Source of the DNA: Methylorubrum rhodesianum
GTDB lineage: Bacteria > Pseudomonadota > Alphaproteobacteria > Rhizobiales > Beijerinckiaceae
Reading direction: 5' to 3'
Length of the DNA stretch: 64,000 nucleotides
NCBI RefSeq assembly: GCF_014199985.1
Contig: NZ_JACHOS010000003.1
Location: 62,001-126,000 of the forward strand
Shown here: piece after piece, positions 29,034-37,420 of the stretch
Position numbering within the stretch: the stretch's first letter is position 1
Layout of the letters: the number at the start of each line of letters is the position of its first letter
The notes under the pieces: model-generated
What the model saw: the letters and a program-made list of their open reading frames with translations, nothing else
Databases searched by the model: none
What the model was told of the DNA's origin: nothing
Made by a program: the position numbers and the translations under genes

Positions 29034-29057
29034 GGGTTCCGGGCGCCGCCCGGACCC
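29034..29057. repeat. GC-rich palindrome between qor and pncA
   Basis: CCGGGC-GCC-GCCCGG (29039-29053) with flanking GGG and CCC makes a compact hairpin. No T-run follows, so it is more like an extragenic palindrome than a classic terminator. Confidence 0.45.
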
Positions 29058-29095
29058 GCCGAGGAACGCATCCCTCGGAACCCTCGGACTTTGCC

Positions 29096-29731
29096 ATGCG
29101 TCTCCCAAGCACCGACGTTCTGCTGGTGATCGACGTGCAGAACGATTTCCTGCCCGGCGGGGCGCTCGCCGTGCCCGACGGCGATGCGGTGATCGCTCCG
29201 ATCAACCGGCTGGCGGCGCACATGCCCCACGTCATCCTGACCCAGGACTGGCACCCGCCCGGCCACGCCTCCTTCCACGCGACCCATCCGGGCAAGGCGC
29301 CCTTCGACACCGCGGATCTGCATTACGGCGAGCAGGTGCTCTGGCCGGAGCATTGCGTGCAGGGCACGCGCGGCGCCGAGCTGGCCGCGGATCTGAGGGC
29401 GGAGCGGGCCGAGCTGGTGATCCGCAAAGGCTGCCACCCCGGCATCGACAGCTACTCGGCCTTCCTGGAGGCCGACCGCCGGACCCGGACCGGGCTCGGC
29501 GGCTATCTCGCCGAGCGCGGCCTGACCCGCCTGTTCCTCGCCGGCCTCGCCACCGATTTCTGCGTCCTCTGGAGCGCCCTCGACGCGCGCCGAGCCGGGT
29601 TCGAGGTTCTCGTGGTCGAGGATGCCGTGCGGGGCATCGATCTCGACGGCTCGCTGGCGCGGGCCTGGGAGGCGATGGCGCGGGCCGGGGTCGGTCGCAT
29701 CGCCAGCAGCGACCTCGCCTCGCTCGCCTGA
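29096..29731 (+). CDS. pncA: Nicotinamidase (PncA)
   Basis: 211 residues of the isochorismatase-like hydrolase fold. It deaminates nicotinamide to nicotinate in NAD salvage. The catalytic Asp is in VIDVQNDFLPGGALAV (about residue 11). The metal-binding region is QDWHPPGHASFHATHPGK. A lysine lies in ELVIRKGCHPGIDSYSAF, and the nucleophilic cysteine is in LAGLATDFCVLWSALDAR. ATG 29096 has only a weak ribosome-binding site. It is in the same direction as the quinone oxidoreductase, 83 bp behind it. Confidence 0.95.
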   Translation: MRLPSTDVLLVIDVQNDFLPGGALAVPDGDAVIAPINRLAAHMPHVILTQDWHPPGHASFHATHPGKAPFDTADLHYGEQVLWPEHCVQGTRGAELAADLRAERAELVIRKGCHPGIDSYSAFLEADRRTRTGLGGYLAERGLTRLFLAGLATDFCVLWSALDARRAGFEVLVVEDAVRGIDLDGSLARAWEAMARAGVGRIASSDLASLA

Positions 29732-29756
29732 CGTCCAGGCATCACCGGATCCCGGA

Positions 29757-30614
29757 TCACGGGTCGAGCGCCTCCGCCTCGATCCCGCACGCCTCCGCCA
29801 CCGCCGCCCGAACCGCCCCGCACAGACGTTGAAGGGCCGGATGCCCGGCGCTGTCATAGGCCCGCGCACCGAGCGCCGACACCGGCGCGAGCAGGCGCAG
29901 GGAGTTGGTGACGAACATAGCCTCCGCGGACTCCAGATCGGCGGGCAGGAGCGGGCGCTCCTCGACCGCGAGGCCGAGGTCCGGCGCGATCTTCGAGAGA
30001 ATCTCGGCCCGGACGATGCCCGGCAACACGCCGTCCTCCAGCGGCGGTGTGACGAGCGTCCCCTCGGAAACCGCAAAAAGATTGCCGGTCCCGGCGCAGG
30101 CCACGCGGCCCTTCGTGTTGAGGAACAGGGCCTCGTCGAAGCCTTGCGCCTGCGCGTCCCGGGCGGCGAGCACCGCGTCGAGATAGCCGAGCGTCTTGAG
30201 GCGCGCGGTCGGCGAGGTGTCGTTGCGGGCGATCGACGTGAACGTCAGGCGCAGGGGCGCGAAGAACAGGGACGCGCGGGCCGGCGCCGCGCTGCCGAAC
30301 AGGAGCGGCGCCGGCTCGGGCGGCGGGGCGAGGCCGCGCGGGCCGGGGCCGCGGGTCAGCGTGGTGCGGATCGCCGCGAGCGGCACGGTGCCGGCGAGCG
30401 CCCGCATCGCCTCGATGATCGGCGCGCGGTCGACAACGAAGCCGAGCGCCGCCGCCGCGGCGGTGAGGCGGTCGACATGGGCGGCCTCGAACGCGACCCG
30501 GCCCTGGACGCCGAGGGCCGTGTCGAACACCCCGTCGCCGAGCAGCAGGCCGCGGTCGGCCATGGCGAAGGGGAGGGTGCCGCCCTCGACCAGGCGCCCG
30601 TCAGACCACAGCAT
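29757..30614 (-). CDS. pabC: Class IV aminotransferase, probable aminodeoxychorismate lyase (PabC)
   Basis: About 285 residues with the fold-type IV PLP architecture: LWSDGRLVEGGTLPFAMADR at the start, LGDGVFDT, the PLP lysine in SPTARLKTLGYLDAVLAARD, and the phosphate cup in GRVACAGTGNLFAVS. Overlapping pabA by 14 bases, it is the last gene of pabB-pabA-pabC. It is therefore best read as the lyase that releases pyruvate and 4-aminobenzoate from aminodeoxychorismate, although branched-chain or D-amino-acid aminotransferases share the fold. ATG 30614 is chosen. Confidence 0.88.
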   Translation of the reverse strand: MLWSDGRLVEGGTLPFAMADRGLLLGDGVFDTALGVQGRVAFEAAHVDRLTAAAAALGFVVDRAPIIEAMRALAGTVPLAAIRTTLTRGPGPRGLAPPPEPAPLLFGSAAPARASLFFAPLRLTFTSIARNDTSPTARLKTLGYLDAVLAARDAQAQGFDEALFLNTKGRVACAGTGNLFAVSEGTLVTPPLEDGVLPGIVRAEILSKIAPDLGLAVEERPLLPADLESAEAMFVTNSLRLLAPVSALGARAYDSAGHPALQRLCGAVRAAVAEACGIEAEALDP

Positions 30615-31230
30615 CGGCGAGCCTGTTCGTCCGCTCGGACGCACCCGCCGCCCGCCACGCGCGGGCGCCCTTGAGAAAGTTAGCAAACAGCGCGTGGCCG
30701 TTCTCGGTCAGCACCGATTCCGGGTGGAACTGGATGCCCCAGGTCGGGTGCGTCCGGTGCGACAGCGCCATCACCTCGCCCTCCCCCGAGGCGGCGTCGA
30801 CGGTGAGGTGGCGCTCCATCTCCGGCGTCGGCGTCACGATCAGCGAGTGGTAGCGGCCGACCTGCATCGGCTGCGGCAAGCCTTCGAACAGCCGCTCGCC
30901 GCCGTGCCGGATCGGCGTGGCGTGGCCGTGGAGCGGGCGGCCCGCCCGCTCGACCCGTCCGCCGAAGGCCGCGCCGATCGCCTGATGGCCGAGGCAGACG
31001 CCGAGGATCGGCACCTCGCCGGACAGGTCGCGGATCGCGGGCAGGCTGACGCCGGCCTCCTGCGGCGTGCAGGGGCCCGGCGAGATCACCACCGCCTCGG
31101 GGTTGCGGGCGCGGATGCCGGCGACATCCAGCGCGTCGTTGCGCACGACCTCGACCTGCTCGCCGAGCTCCTCGAAGTAGCGCACCACGTTGAAGACGAA
31201 GGAATCGTAATTGTCGACGACGAGGATCAT
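30601..31230 (-). CDS. pabA: Aminodeoxychorismate synthase glutaminase subunit (PabA)
   Basis: 209 residues, a class I glutamine amidotransferase. The catalytic Cys is in LGVCLGHQAIGAAFGGRVER, and the His-Glu pair is in THPTWGIQFHPESVLTENGH. It opens MILVVDNYDSFVFNVVRYFE. It supplies ammonia to PabB. The ATG overlaps the pabB stop (ATGA, 31227-31230), so translation is probably coupled. PabA and TrpG cannot be separated by sequence alone and it may serve anthranilate synthase too, but the operon supports the folate role. Confidence 0.93.
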   Translation of the reverse strand: MILVVDNYDSFVFNVVRYFEELGEQVEVVRNDALDVAGIRARNPEAVVISPGPCTPQEAGVSLPAIRDLSGEVPILGVCLGHQAIGAAFGGRVERAGRPLHGHATPIRHGGERLFEGLPQPMQVGRYHSLIVTPTPEMERHLTVDAASGEGEVMALSHRTHPTWGIQFHPESVLTENGHALFANFLKGARAWRAAGASERTNRLADAVV

Positions 31231-32660
31231 GCGCCCGTCTCCTCGAAGGCCGCCTCGAAGGCCGCGAAGACGCGGGCCGCCTTGGTCAGCGTCTCCTCGT
31301 ATTCGGGGCCGGGCTCGGACAGCAGCGTCACGCCCCCGCCGGCCTGGAGCACGGCTTGGGCGCCGTCCATGAACACGGTGCGGATCGCGATCGAGGTGTC
31401 GAGCGATCCGTCGAAGCCGAGCGCGCCGATCGCCCCGCAATAGAGTTCCCGCGCATCGCCCTCGATCTCGGTGATGATGTCCATGGCCCTGAGTTTCGGC
31501 GCGCCGGTGATCGAGCCGCCGGGAAAGGTCTTCTCGATCAGGTCGAGGGCATCCGCCTCCGCTCGGAGGGTGCCGGTGACCACCGATACGAGATGGTGGA
31601 TGCCGGCATAGGATTCCACCCCGCACAGGGTCGGCACCTGCACGCTGCCGGGCTCGCACACCCGCGACAGGTCGTTGCGCAGGAGGTCGACGATCATGAT
31701 GTTCTCGGCCCGCTCCTTCGGGTTGGCCTGGAGGGCGGCGGCGATCTCGGCGTCGCGGACGGGATCGGGATCGCGGCGCACGGTGCCCTTGATCGGCCGG
31801 GTCTCGACCGACCGCCCCGCGAGCTTGAGGAAGCGCTCGGGCGAGGAGGAGGCGACGGTGAGCCCTTCGAATTCGAGATAGGCGCCGAAGGTCGCCGGGT
31901 TGGTCTCGCGCAGGCGGCGATAGAAGGCGAACGGGTCGAAGCCGGGCGGCAGGTCGGCGGAAAAGCGCTGGGCGATATTGGCCTGGTAGATGTCGCCCGC
32001 ACGGATATAGTCGCGCACCTTTTCGACAGCGTTTTCATATGTTTGTCGTGAGAAGTTCGAGCGCCATGCGAGCTCGGCGCCGGTCCAGGCCGGCGGCTCT
32101 TCGCTCCCGGTGGCGAGCAGGGCCGCGAAGCGGTCGAGCCGCTCCCCGGCCCGCCGCTCCCGCGCCGCAGGGCTGGTCTCCGGAAAGCCGGTGGCGATCA
32201 GCAGGCAGGTGCGTCGTCCGTGATCGACGGCGAGCAGCGTGTCGTAGAGATTGAAGGCGATGTCGTCGGTGAGCCCCGCCCGGCGCGCCGGCGGATCGAC
32301 CCGCTCCAGGCTCGCGCCGAGATCGTAGGCGAAGTAGCCGATCGCCGCCCCCGGAAAGGCCGGAAGGTCGGCCCGCGGCGCGAGGTGGTAGGGCGCGAGG
32401 CAGGCCCGCAGCGCCTCCAGCGGACGGCCGGCCACCGCGCGCCCGTCGAGGGTGGCGCGGCCGTCGCGGTAGCGGAAGCGCGCGAACGGGTCGGCGGCCA
32501 GCACCGAGACGCGGCCCAGCGTGTCGTGCTGCATGGCGCTGTCGAGGAAGGCGAGCCCGGGCAGCCGGGTGAGCCGCGCGGCGGCCGCGACCGGGTCGAT
32601 GAAGGGAATCTCGCGGGTCCAGACCATGGGTTCGGTTGCCGTGCCTCGTGCGGCGCTCAT
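31227..32660 (-). CDS. pabB: Aminodeoxychorismate synthase component I (PabB)
   Basis: 477 residues of the chorismate-binding family. The PIKGT motif with the aminodeoxychorismate-synthase lysine is present (RPIKGTVRRDPDPVRD), together with FPGGSITGAPKLRAMDIITE and AENIMIVDLLRNDLSRVCEP. It converts chorismate plus ammonia from PabA to 4-amino-4-deoxychorismate for folate synthesis. The ATG at 32660 lacks a strong ribosome-binding site; a later in-frame ATG (MVWTREIPF) at 32627 is possible. First gene of the operon. Confidence 0.95.
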   Translation of the reverse strand: MSAARGTATEPMVWTREIPFIDPVAAAARLTRLPGLAFLDSAMQHDTLGRVSVLAADPFARFRYRDGRATLDGRAVAGRPLEALRACLAPYHLAPRADLPAFPGAAIGYFAYDLGASLERVDPPARRAGLTDDIAFNLYDTLLAVDHGRRTCLLIATGFPETSPAARERRAGERLDRFAALLATGSEEPPAWTGAELAWRSNFSRQTYENAVEKVRDYIRAGDIYQANIAQRFSADLPPGFDPFAFYRRLRETNPATFGAYLEFEGLTVASSSPERFLKLAGRSVETRPIKGTVRRDPDPVRDAEIAAALQANPKERAENIMIVDLLRNDLSRVCEPGSVQVPTLCGVESYAGIHHLVSVVTGTLRAEADALDLIEKTFPGGSITGAPKLRAMDIITEIEGDARELYCGAIGALGFDGSLDTSIAIRTVFMDGAQAVLQAGGGVTLLSEPGPEYEETLTKAARVFAAFEAAFEETGA

Positions 32661-32821
32661 TCGGACGTACCCAAGGGCGCGCGGCGCGTGTCAGTCAATC
32701 GCCACCACCTTCCAGCCTCGCGGGAGAGGTATGCACGGCACCGGCCATGCCGTTCATCCGATAGTTCAGGATAGGATCTTAAATCGCTGGAATAGAATAA
32801 ACATTTTGTCTCCATACTCTC

Positions 32822-33200
32822 CTACGTATCCGCTCTGGAATCGATGTCGAGCGACAGACCGACGCCGAGCGCCCCGAGCCGGCCCCCGAGCCGGCCCAGG
32901 AGTTCGGGCTCGAACAGGGCGCCGGAATTGCCGCCCGTCATGGACCAGCCCACGAACAACGCGACCGCGCCGCCCTCCGCCACGCCCGGAGCCGGTCGCC
33001 GCAGAGCGCGACCCGCTCGGCGGCGGCCGAGACAGCATCGGCGGGTGGGCCGGCGCCCTCGCTCAGCGGGAAGGTGGCGTAGTCTCCGCGTCGCGTCCGG
33101 GAAGCGGCAGTCCCTCGCGGCTGGTGCGCGGGGCGCCGCACAGCTCCGCCGCCGGCCGTTTCGGATTCCGGATGCGCAGGCTGATGCGGTCGCGCTCCAT
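32822..33200 (-). pseudogene. Decayed DUF4279 gene (two frameshifts)
   Basis: Three consecutive leftward frames together spell one DUF4279-like protein of about 126 codons. Frame 1 from ATG 33200 gives [20 protein letters not shown], then [13 protein letters not shown] second frame gives [10 protein letters not shown] followed by a helical stretch. A third gives [20 protein letters not shown] and [10 protein letters not shown] to a TAG at 32822-32824. None of the frames alone is a plausible protein. A perfect 12-bp tandem duplication (32872-32883 and 32884-32895) has inserted four residues in the last part. This looks like an inactive remnant; two sequencing errors so close together are less likely. 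Family recognition is from memory. Confidence 0.65.
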
Positions 33201-33329
33201 CCGATTCCGATCGCTGCTGTTTCCGGCCACGCTCGCAACCGCGCCACGATGCGGTTATATCGGCGCATCCACCGCCATCGATGCAGGACGCACGGCCCTC
33301 TTTCAGGGAGGCCGCCCCAACGAGCCGTC

Positions 33330-34676
33330 ATGACCGCAACCGCCTCCCCCTCGGATACCAAGGGCGCCGCCGCGCCGCGGATCTCCTTCGTGTCGCTGGG
33401 CTGTCCCAAGGCGCTCGTCGATTCCGAGCGCATCCTCACCCACCTGCGCGCCGAGGGCTACGAGCTGTCGCGCCGCCACGACGGGGCGGACGTGGTCATC
33501 GTCAACACCTGCGGCTTCCTGGATTCGGCCAAGGCGGAATCGCTCCAGGCGATCGGCGACGCCATGGCCGAGAACGGCCGGGTGATCGTCACCGGCTGCA
33601 TGGGCGCGCAGCCCGACGAGATCCGCGAGAAATACCCGAACCTGCTCGCCGTCACCGGCCCGCAGGCCTACGAGTCGGTGGTCGCCGCCGTGCACGAGGC
33701 GGTGCCGCCCGCCCACGACCCGTTCCTCGACCTGATCCCGCCGCAGGGGGTCAAGCTCACCCCGCGCCACTACGCCTATCTGAAGATTTCCGAGGGCTGC
33801 AACAACCGCTGCACCTTCTGCATCATCCCCTCGCTCCGCGGCGACCTCGTCAGCCGCCCGGCCGGCGACGTGCTGCGCGAGGCCGAGAAGCTGGTGAAGG
33901 CCGGGGTGAAGGAGCTGCTGGTCGTCTCGCAGGACACCTCCGCCTACGGCATCGACACCCGCTACGCCACGAGCCCGTGGCGCGACCGGGAGGTGCGGGC
34001 CCGCTTCTACGATCTGGCTTCCGAACTCGGCGAGCTCGGGGCCTGGGTGCGGCTGCACTACGTCTACCCCTACCCGCATGTCGACGAGGTCATCCCGCTG
34101 ATGGCCGAGGGCAAGATCCTTCCCTATCTCGACATGCCGCTCCAGCACGCGAGCCCCTCGGTGCTCAAGCGCATGCGCCGGCCCGGCAACCAAGAGAAGC
34201 AGCTCGACCGCATCCGGCGCTGGCGCGAGATCTGCCCGGATCTCGCCATCCGCTCGACCTTCATCGTCGGCTTCCCCGGCGAGACGGATGCCGAGTTCGA
34301 GGAACTGCTCGACTGGATCCGCGAGGCCAAGCTGGAGCGCGTCGGCTGCTTCGAGTACGAGCCGGTCAAGGGCGCGCCCGCCAACGATCTCGGCCTGCTG
34401 GTGCCGCCGGAGGTGAAGGCCGAGCGCAAGCGCCGCTTCATGGAGGCGCAAGGCCTCGTCTCGCTCAGGCTGCAGCGGGCGAAGGTCGGCAAGCGCCTCC
34501 AAGTCATCATCGATGAGGCGGGCCCGAGCGTCGCGCGCGGCCGCTCCAAGGCCGACGCCCCGGAGATCGACGGCAGCGTCCACGTCGCCTCGCGCCGCCC
34601 GGTGCGGCCCGGCGACATCGTCACGGTGAAGATCGAGCGGGCCGACGCCTACGACCTGCACGGCATCGCGGTCTGA
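33330..34676 (+). CDS. rimO: Ribosomal protein uS12 methylthiotransferase (RimO)
   Basis: 448 residues. Radical-SAM enzyme that methylthiolates an aspartate of ribosomal protein S12. UPF0004 domain: [35 protein letters not shown] and VTGCMGAQ supply the three N-terminal cluster cysteines. The radical-SAM motif is CNNRCTFC in [22 protein letters not shown]-terminal TRAM domain follows. The [11 protein letters not shown] and IPSLRGD variants point to RimO rather than MiaB. ATG 33330 is the start; its best purine-rich site (CAGGGAGG) is unusually far upstream. Confidence 0.96.
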   Translation: MTATASPSDTKGAAAPRISFVSLGCPKALVDSERILTHLRAEGYELSRRHDGADVVIVNTCGFLDSAKAESLQAIGDAMAENGRVIVTGCMGAQPDEIREKYPNLLAVTGPQAYESVVAAVHEAVPPAHDPFLDLIPPQGVKLTPRHYAYLKISEGCNNRCTFCIIPSLRGDLVSRPAGDVLREAEKLVKAGVKELLVVSQDTSAYGIDTRYATSPWRDREVRARFYDLASELGELGAWVRLHYVYPYPHVDEVIPLMAEGKILPYLDMPLQHASPSVLKRMRRPGNQEKQLDRIRRWREICPDLAIRSTFIVGFPGETDAEFEELLDWIREAKLERVGCFEYEPVKGAPANDLGLLVPPEVKAERKRRFMEAQGLVSLRLQRAKVGKRLQVIIDEAGPSVARGRSKADAPEIDGSVHVASRRPVRPGDIVTVKIERADAYDLHGIAV

Positions 34677-34684
34677 GGGCAGGG

Positions 34685-34710
34685 CGAACCGCTGCCCGTA
34701 CGGAAACGTT
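34685..34710 (+). promoter_or_regulatory. Candidate EcfG-type general-stress promoter
   Basis: CGAAC, 17 bases, then CGTT. This differs by one base from the alphaproteobacterial EcfG consensus GGAAC-N16/17-CGTT. It lies 35 bp upstream of the small hydrophilic protein gene at 34745. A single near-match could be chance. Confidence 0.3.
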
Positions 34711-34744
34711 GCCCCGTCACGGAAACGAAGCGAACGAGGCAACG

Positions 34745-34930
34745 ATGGCGGACGAGCAGCGCGACCAGAGCAACGAGGCCGCGGTCTCGCCCAAGGATCC
34801 GGCCACCGGCCGGCTGAAGTCGCAGGCCGGCCCGATGGAGCGGGCCGGCACCGAGGCCGAGGAAGCCGCGCGCGGCAACACGAAGTCGGGCGAGAGCAAG
34901 CGGCCGGCCGGGGACGACCGTTCCGCCTGA
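34745..34930 (+). CDS. Small hydrophilic, probably disordered protein
   Basis: 61 residues without hydrophobic core: MADEQRDQSNEAAVSPKDPA, then LKSQAGPMERAGTEAEEAAR, ending KRPAGDDRSA. Composition resembles small stress-induced disordered proteins. ATG 34745 has ACGAGG ahead of it. The possible EcfG promoter upstream would fit a stress role, but no function is established. Confidence 0.6.
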   Translation: MADEQRDQSNEAAVSPKDPATGRLKSQAGPMERAGTEAEEAARGNTKSGESKRPAGDDRSA

Positions 34931-34941
34931 CGCATCCCAGG

Positions 34942-35364
34942 ATGCGCGGCGACCGCCGCTGGCTGCGCCTCGGTCTGATCGGGCTCTACGGCTTCATCGG
35001 CGTCGTCCACCTCGCCGCCACCGACCGCTTCCTGCCGATCATGCCGGATTGGGTGCCCGCGCCGCGCCTCGTGGTGATCGGCACCGGCCTGTGCGAGATC
35101 GCGGGCGCCCTGGCGCTGCTCGTGCCGCGGCTGCGGCGGCTGGCCGGCCTGATGCTGGCCCTCTACGCGGTCTGCGTGTTCCCGGCCAACATCAAGCAGG
35201 CGGTGGAGGGGATTTCCGTGCCGCCGATTCCCGACACGTGGTGGTATCACGGCCCCCGGCTGGCGCTTCAGCCGGTGATGGTGTGGTGGGCGCTCTACGC
35301 CGTCCGCGCCATCGACTGGCCGTTCGCGGCGAGATCAACGGACACGCACGGAGCACCTCGTTAA
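34942..35364 (+). CDS. DoxX-like small membrane protein
   Basis: 140 residues with four membrane helices (about 9-27, 44-62, 66-84 and 107-125) in DoxX-like order: LIGLYGFIGVVHLAATDRFL, TGLCEIAGALALLVPRLRRL, LMLALYAVCVFPANIKQAVE, LALQPVMVWWALYAVRAIDW. The family is widespread; its role is unclear, with quinone or redox links proposed for some members. It begins 11 bases after the small protein gene's stop, so the two may be co-transcribed. Confidence 0.8.
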   Translation: MRGDRRWLRLGLIGLYGFIGVVHLAATDRFLPIMPDWVPAPRLVVIGTGLCEIAGALALLVPRLRRLAGLMLALYAVCVFPANIKQAVEGISVPPIPDTWWYHGPRLALQPVMVWWALYAVRAIDWPFAARSTDTHGAPR

Positions 35365-35476
35365 GATTAACCCGGAATCGCAAAAGGCTTTTCGCTGAGG
35401 AAAACGGCACCGGCAGCGTATCCGGGCGGGCTCAACCGGTGGTCTTCGGCGTGCAACCCTGTCTAGGCTCGCACCC

Positions 35477-35644
35477 ATGCCGAAGAGCCGCGACTCGAAC
35501 CCGAGGAATCGCCCGCAGGACGGCGCCGCACCGCCGGAGCAGGCGGCGGTCGAACGCGCCCTGGAGCAGGTCGTCGAGCGTCTGAAGCCGAAGACGCCCT
35601 GCCCGACGCCGGCGAAGAAGGGCGAGCCCCGGACGAAGAAGTAG
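35477..35644 (+). CDS. Possible very small basic protein
   Basis: A 55-codon frame reads MPKSRDSNPRNRPQDGAAPP, then EQAAVERALEQVVERLKPKT and a lysine-rich end (KKGEPRTKK). The middle forms a good amphipathic helix, and codon third positions are mostly G/C as in real genes here. There is no strong ribosome-binding site. Plausible but unproven. Confidence 0.4.
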   Translation: MPKSRDSNPRNRPQDGAAPPEQAAVERALEQVVERLKPKTPCPTPAKKGEPRTKK

Positions 35645-35676
35645 AGGTTTCGAGAGGATACGTCCTTTCGCGGGTG

Positions 35677-35755
35677 CAGGGCGGAGCCCTGCCGCTCGGC
35701 TTCGCCGATCCCGGGGTTTTCCGCCGTGAAGACCCGCCCCAGGGCCTGAGGCCCT
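35677..35755. repeat. REP-like pair of extragenic palindromes
   Basis: Two perfect hairpins: CAGGGC-GGA-GCCCTG (35677-35691) and AGGGCC-TGA-GGCCCT (35741-35755). The second has the same core, GGGCCTGAGGCCC, as the palindrome at 59602-59620, which also has a second hairpin beside it. It sits just beyond the mazG stop in a convergent spacer. Confidence 0.55.
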
Positions 35756-35777
35756 TCGGGATCCCCGGGACCGGGCT

Positions 35778-36632
35778 TCAGCTTTTCTCGGTGCGCTTCA
35801 CCGCCTGCCAAGCCGCTTCCATGGCGGGGAGGGGCGTGCCCTGCAGGGCGTGGCCTCCAGCGGCGAGCCGGTCCGCCATGGCGGTGAAGCGGCGCTCGAA
35901 CTTGAGGGTGCCGCGCCGCAACGCCTCCTCCGGATCGACGCCCGCGTGACGGGCGAGGTTGGCGACCGAGAACAGCAGGTCGCCGATCTCCTCGAACACC
36001 GCCTCCGGTTCGCCCGCGCCCAGGCTCTCCTCGACCTCGTCGACCTCCTCGCGCACCTTGGCGAGAACCTGGGCCGCGTCCGGCCAGTCGAAGCCGACGG
36101 CCGCCGCCCGCTTCGAGATCCGGTCGGCCCGGGCCAGGGCGGGGAGGGCGCGGGAGACCCCGGCCAGCGGTCCCGCCGCCTCACCTTTGCCGGCCCCCTT
36201 GTCGTCCCTCTTGCCGGCCGCCGCCTTGTCCGCCCGCTCGCGCGCCTTGATCGCTTCCCAGGCCGCCTGGATCGCCGCCGGATCGGTCGGACGCCGCTCG
36301 GGCGGCAGGATGTCCCCGGACGCGTCGAAGACGTGGGGGTGGCGCCGGATCAGCTTGGCGCAGATCGCCTCGGCGACGTCGTCGAAGCGGAAGGCACCCT
36401 CCTCCTCGGCGATGCGTGCCTGGAACACGACCTGGAGCAGGAGGTCGCCGAGTTCGTCGCGCAGGTCCGCCCGGTCGCCGCGCTCGACCGCGTCGGCGAC
36501 CTCGTAGGCCTCCTCGATCGTGTAGGGGACGATGCTTTCGTAGCTCTGCGCCACGTCCCAGGCGCAGCCCCGTTCGGGATCGCGCAAGCGCGCCATCAGC
36601 GTCAGCAGCCTGTCGATCGGCGCTTCGTTCAT
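35778..36632 (-). CDS. mazG: Nucleoside triphosphate pyrophosphohydrolase (MazG)
   Basis: About 284 residues containing two MazG domains in tandem. The first has GCAWDVAQSYESIVPYTIEE, then DELGDLLLQVVFQARIAEEE and RRHPHVFD. The second has REEVDEVEESLGAGEPEAVF, then EEIGDLLFSVANLARHAGVD. The EExxE and ExxD metal-binding motifs are intact in both. It hydrolyses NTPs, probably aberrant or alarmone-related ones. A Lys/Gly/Ala-rich linker separates the domains. ATG 36632 has GGAAGAG just upstream; another in-frame ATG exists at 36650. Confidence 0.95.
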   Translation of the reverse strand: MNEAPIDRLLTLMARLRDPERGCAWDVAQSYESIVPYTIEEAYEVADAVERGDRADLRDELGDLLLQVVFQARIAEEEGAFRFDDVAEAICAKLIRRHPHVFDASGDILPPERRPTDPAAIQAAWEAIKARERADKAAAGKRDDKGAGKGEAAGPLAGVSRALPALARADRISKRAAAVGFDWPDAAQVLAKVREEVDEVEESLGAGEPEAVFEEIGDLLFSVANLARHAGVDPEEALRRGTLKFERRFTAMADRLAAGGHALQGTPLPAMEAAWQAVKRTEKS

Positions 36633-36782
36633 CGCTCTTCCGTTCCGCATCGGTCGTCCGGGTCTCGGCCGAACCCCCGCTCCGAGACCGACTCATCACC
36701 CGTCTCATAGACCGTCCGCCATCCGGGCGCAGCGCCGGTTCGGGCGCCCCGAGCGGGGAGGGAAGGGGCAAAGCCTGTGCAA

Positions 36783-36800
36783 AATTCCTTTTATTCCTTT
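36783..36800. repeat. AT-rich tandem 9-mer, candidate DNA-unwinding element
   Basis: ATTCCTTTT occurs twice in perfect tandem (36783-36791, 36792-36800) inside an AT-rich patch of about 45 bp (36775-36820). In iteron plasmid origins an AT-rich region with short direct repeats commonly lies beside the iterons; this one is about 155 bp from the first iteron. The role is inferred from context. Confidence 0.45.
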
Positions 36801-36954
36801 TGAAAAGACGAGAAGAAAGCCCCGTTCGGTTTGGCGAACGCAGCTCCACCCTCCCTAGGAAAGCTATCTGTTAAGGATTCTCAGGGAGTCAGTTCTGCAG
36901 GTTATAGGGTGGGCGGAAAAGCCTCGATCCGACCGTGGCTTAGGACCCGATCGC

Positions 36955-37179
36955 GCATCGAACTCTGCGCGAAACTGCATCGAACTCTGCGCGGCCTCGC
37001 ATCGGATTCTGCGCGCGGGGCCGGGCTGTGCGCATCGGATTCTGCGCGCACCCGTACCGGATTCGGCGTGCAAAACCGGTTCGAGCGGGGAAGAGCGGGG
37101 ACAAGTCGGCGGCCGGGGGGCGTATCGAACTCTGCGCAGGCGGATTCGGGCCGGCCCGCGGGCGTATGGAACTCTGCGC
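36955..37179 (+). repeat. Iteron array (about seven 16-bp direct repeats) upstream of repA
   Basis: Consensus G(C/T)ATCG(A/G)A(C/T)TCTGCGC. Copies start at 36955 and 36977 (both GCATCGAACTCTGCGC), 36999 and 37032 (GCATCGGATTCTGCGC), 37054 (12 of 16 matching), 37122 (GTATCGAACTCTGCGC) and 37164 (GTATGGAACTCTGCGC). Start-to-start distances are 22, 22, 33, 22, 68 and 42 bp, close to whole helical turns, so the sites would lie on one face of the DNA. Orientation is the same in all. The last copy ends about 240 bp before repA. This is the classic layout of a Rep-binding plasmid origin. The frames running through it (translating as repeated ELC/SDSAR) are not genes. Confidence 0.85.
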
Positions 37180-37420
37180 GCCGGTTCGGCCTCACTCGAC
37201 CTCCCCTCTGGCCGCCCCCCAGGCCGGGAGCGACGCGCCTGTGCAGGATTCGGGGCGCCAAGCGTGGATTCCCGGGAAAACTCCGAAAGGTCACGGGACT
37301 CCGCGGAGCCGAATCGTGACAGATCGGTTGCGGCCCTGTGGTCCCCGGCGCCTTTCGTCCGGGGCCCGTGCTCGAGAGGCGGACGACGTGACACGCAGCG
37401 GGAGGTCTTGAGGGCGCGCC

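Noticed and set aside
36955..37179. Possible CRISPR array
   Set aside because: Repeats are 16 bp with only about 6-bp gaps between the first copies, and spacing varies to 52 bp. There are no spacer-length inserts or cas genes. The adjacent RepA gene explains them as iterons.
36831..37319. An open frame running through the iteron array, with a repetitive product
   Set aside because: Its amino-acid repeats (ELC, SDSAR) are only the translation of the iterons. It has no family resemblance, and its phase changes with iteron spacing.
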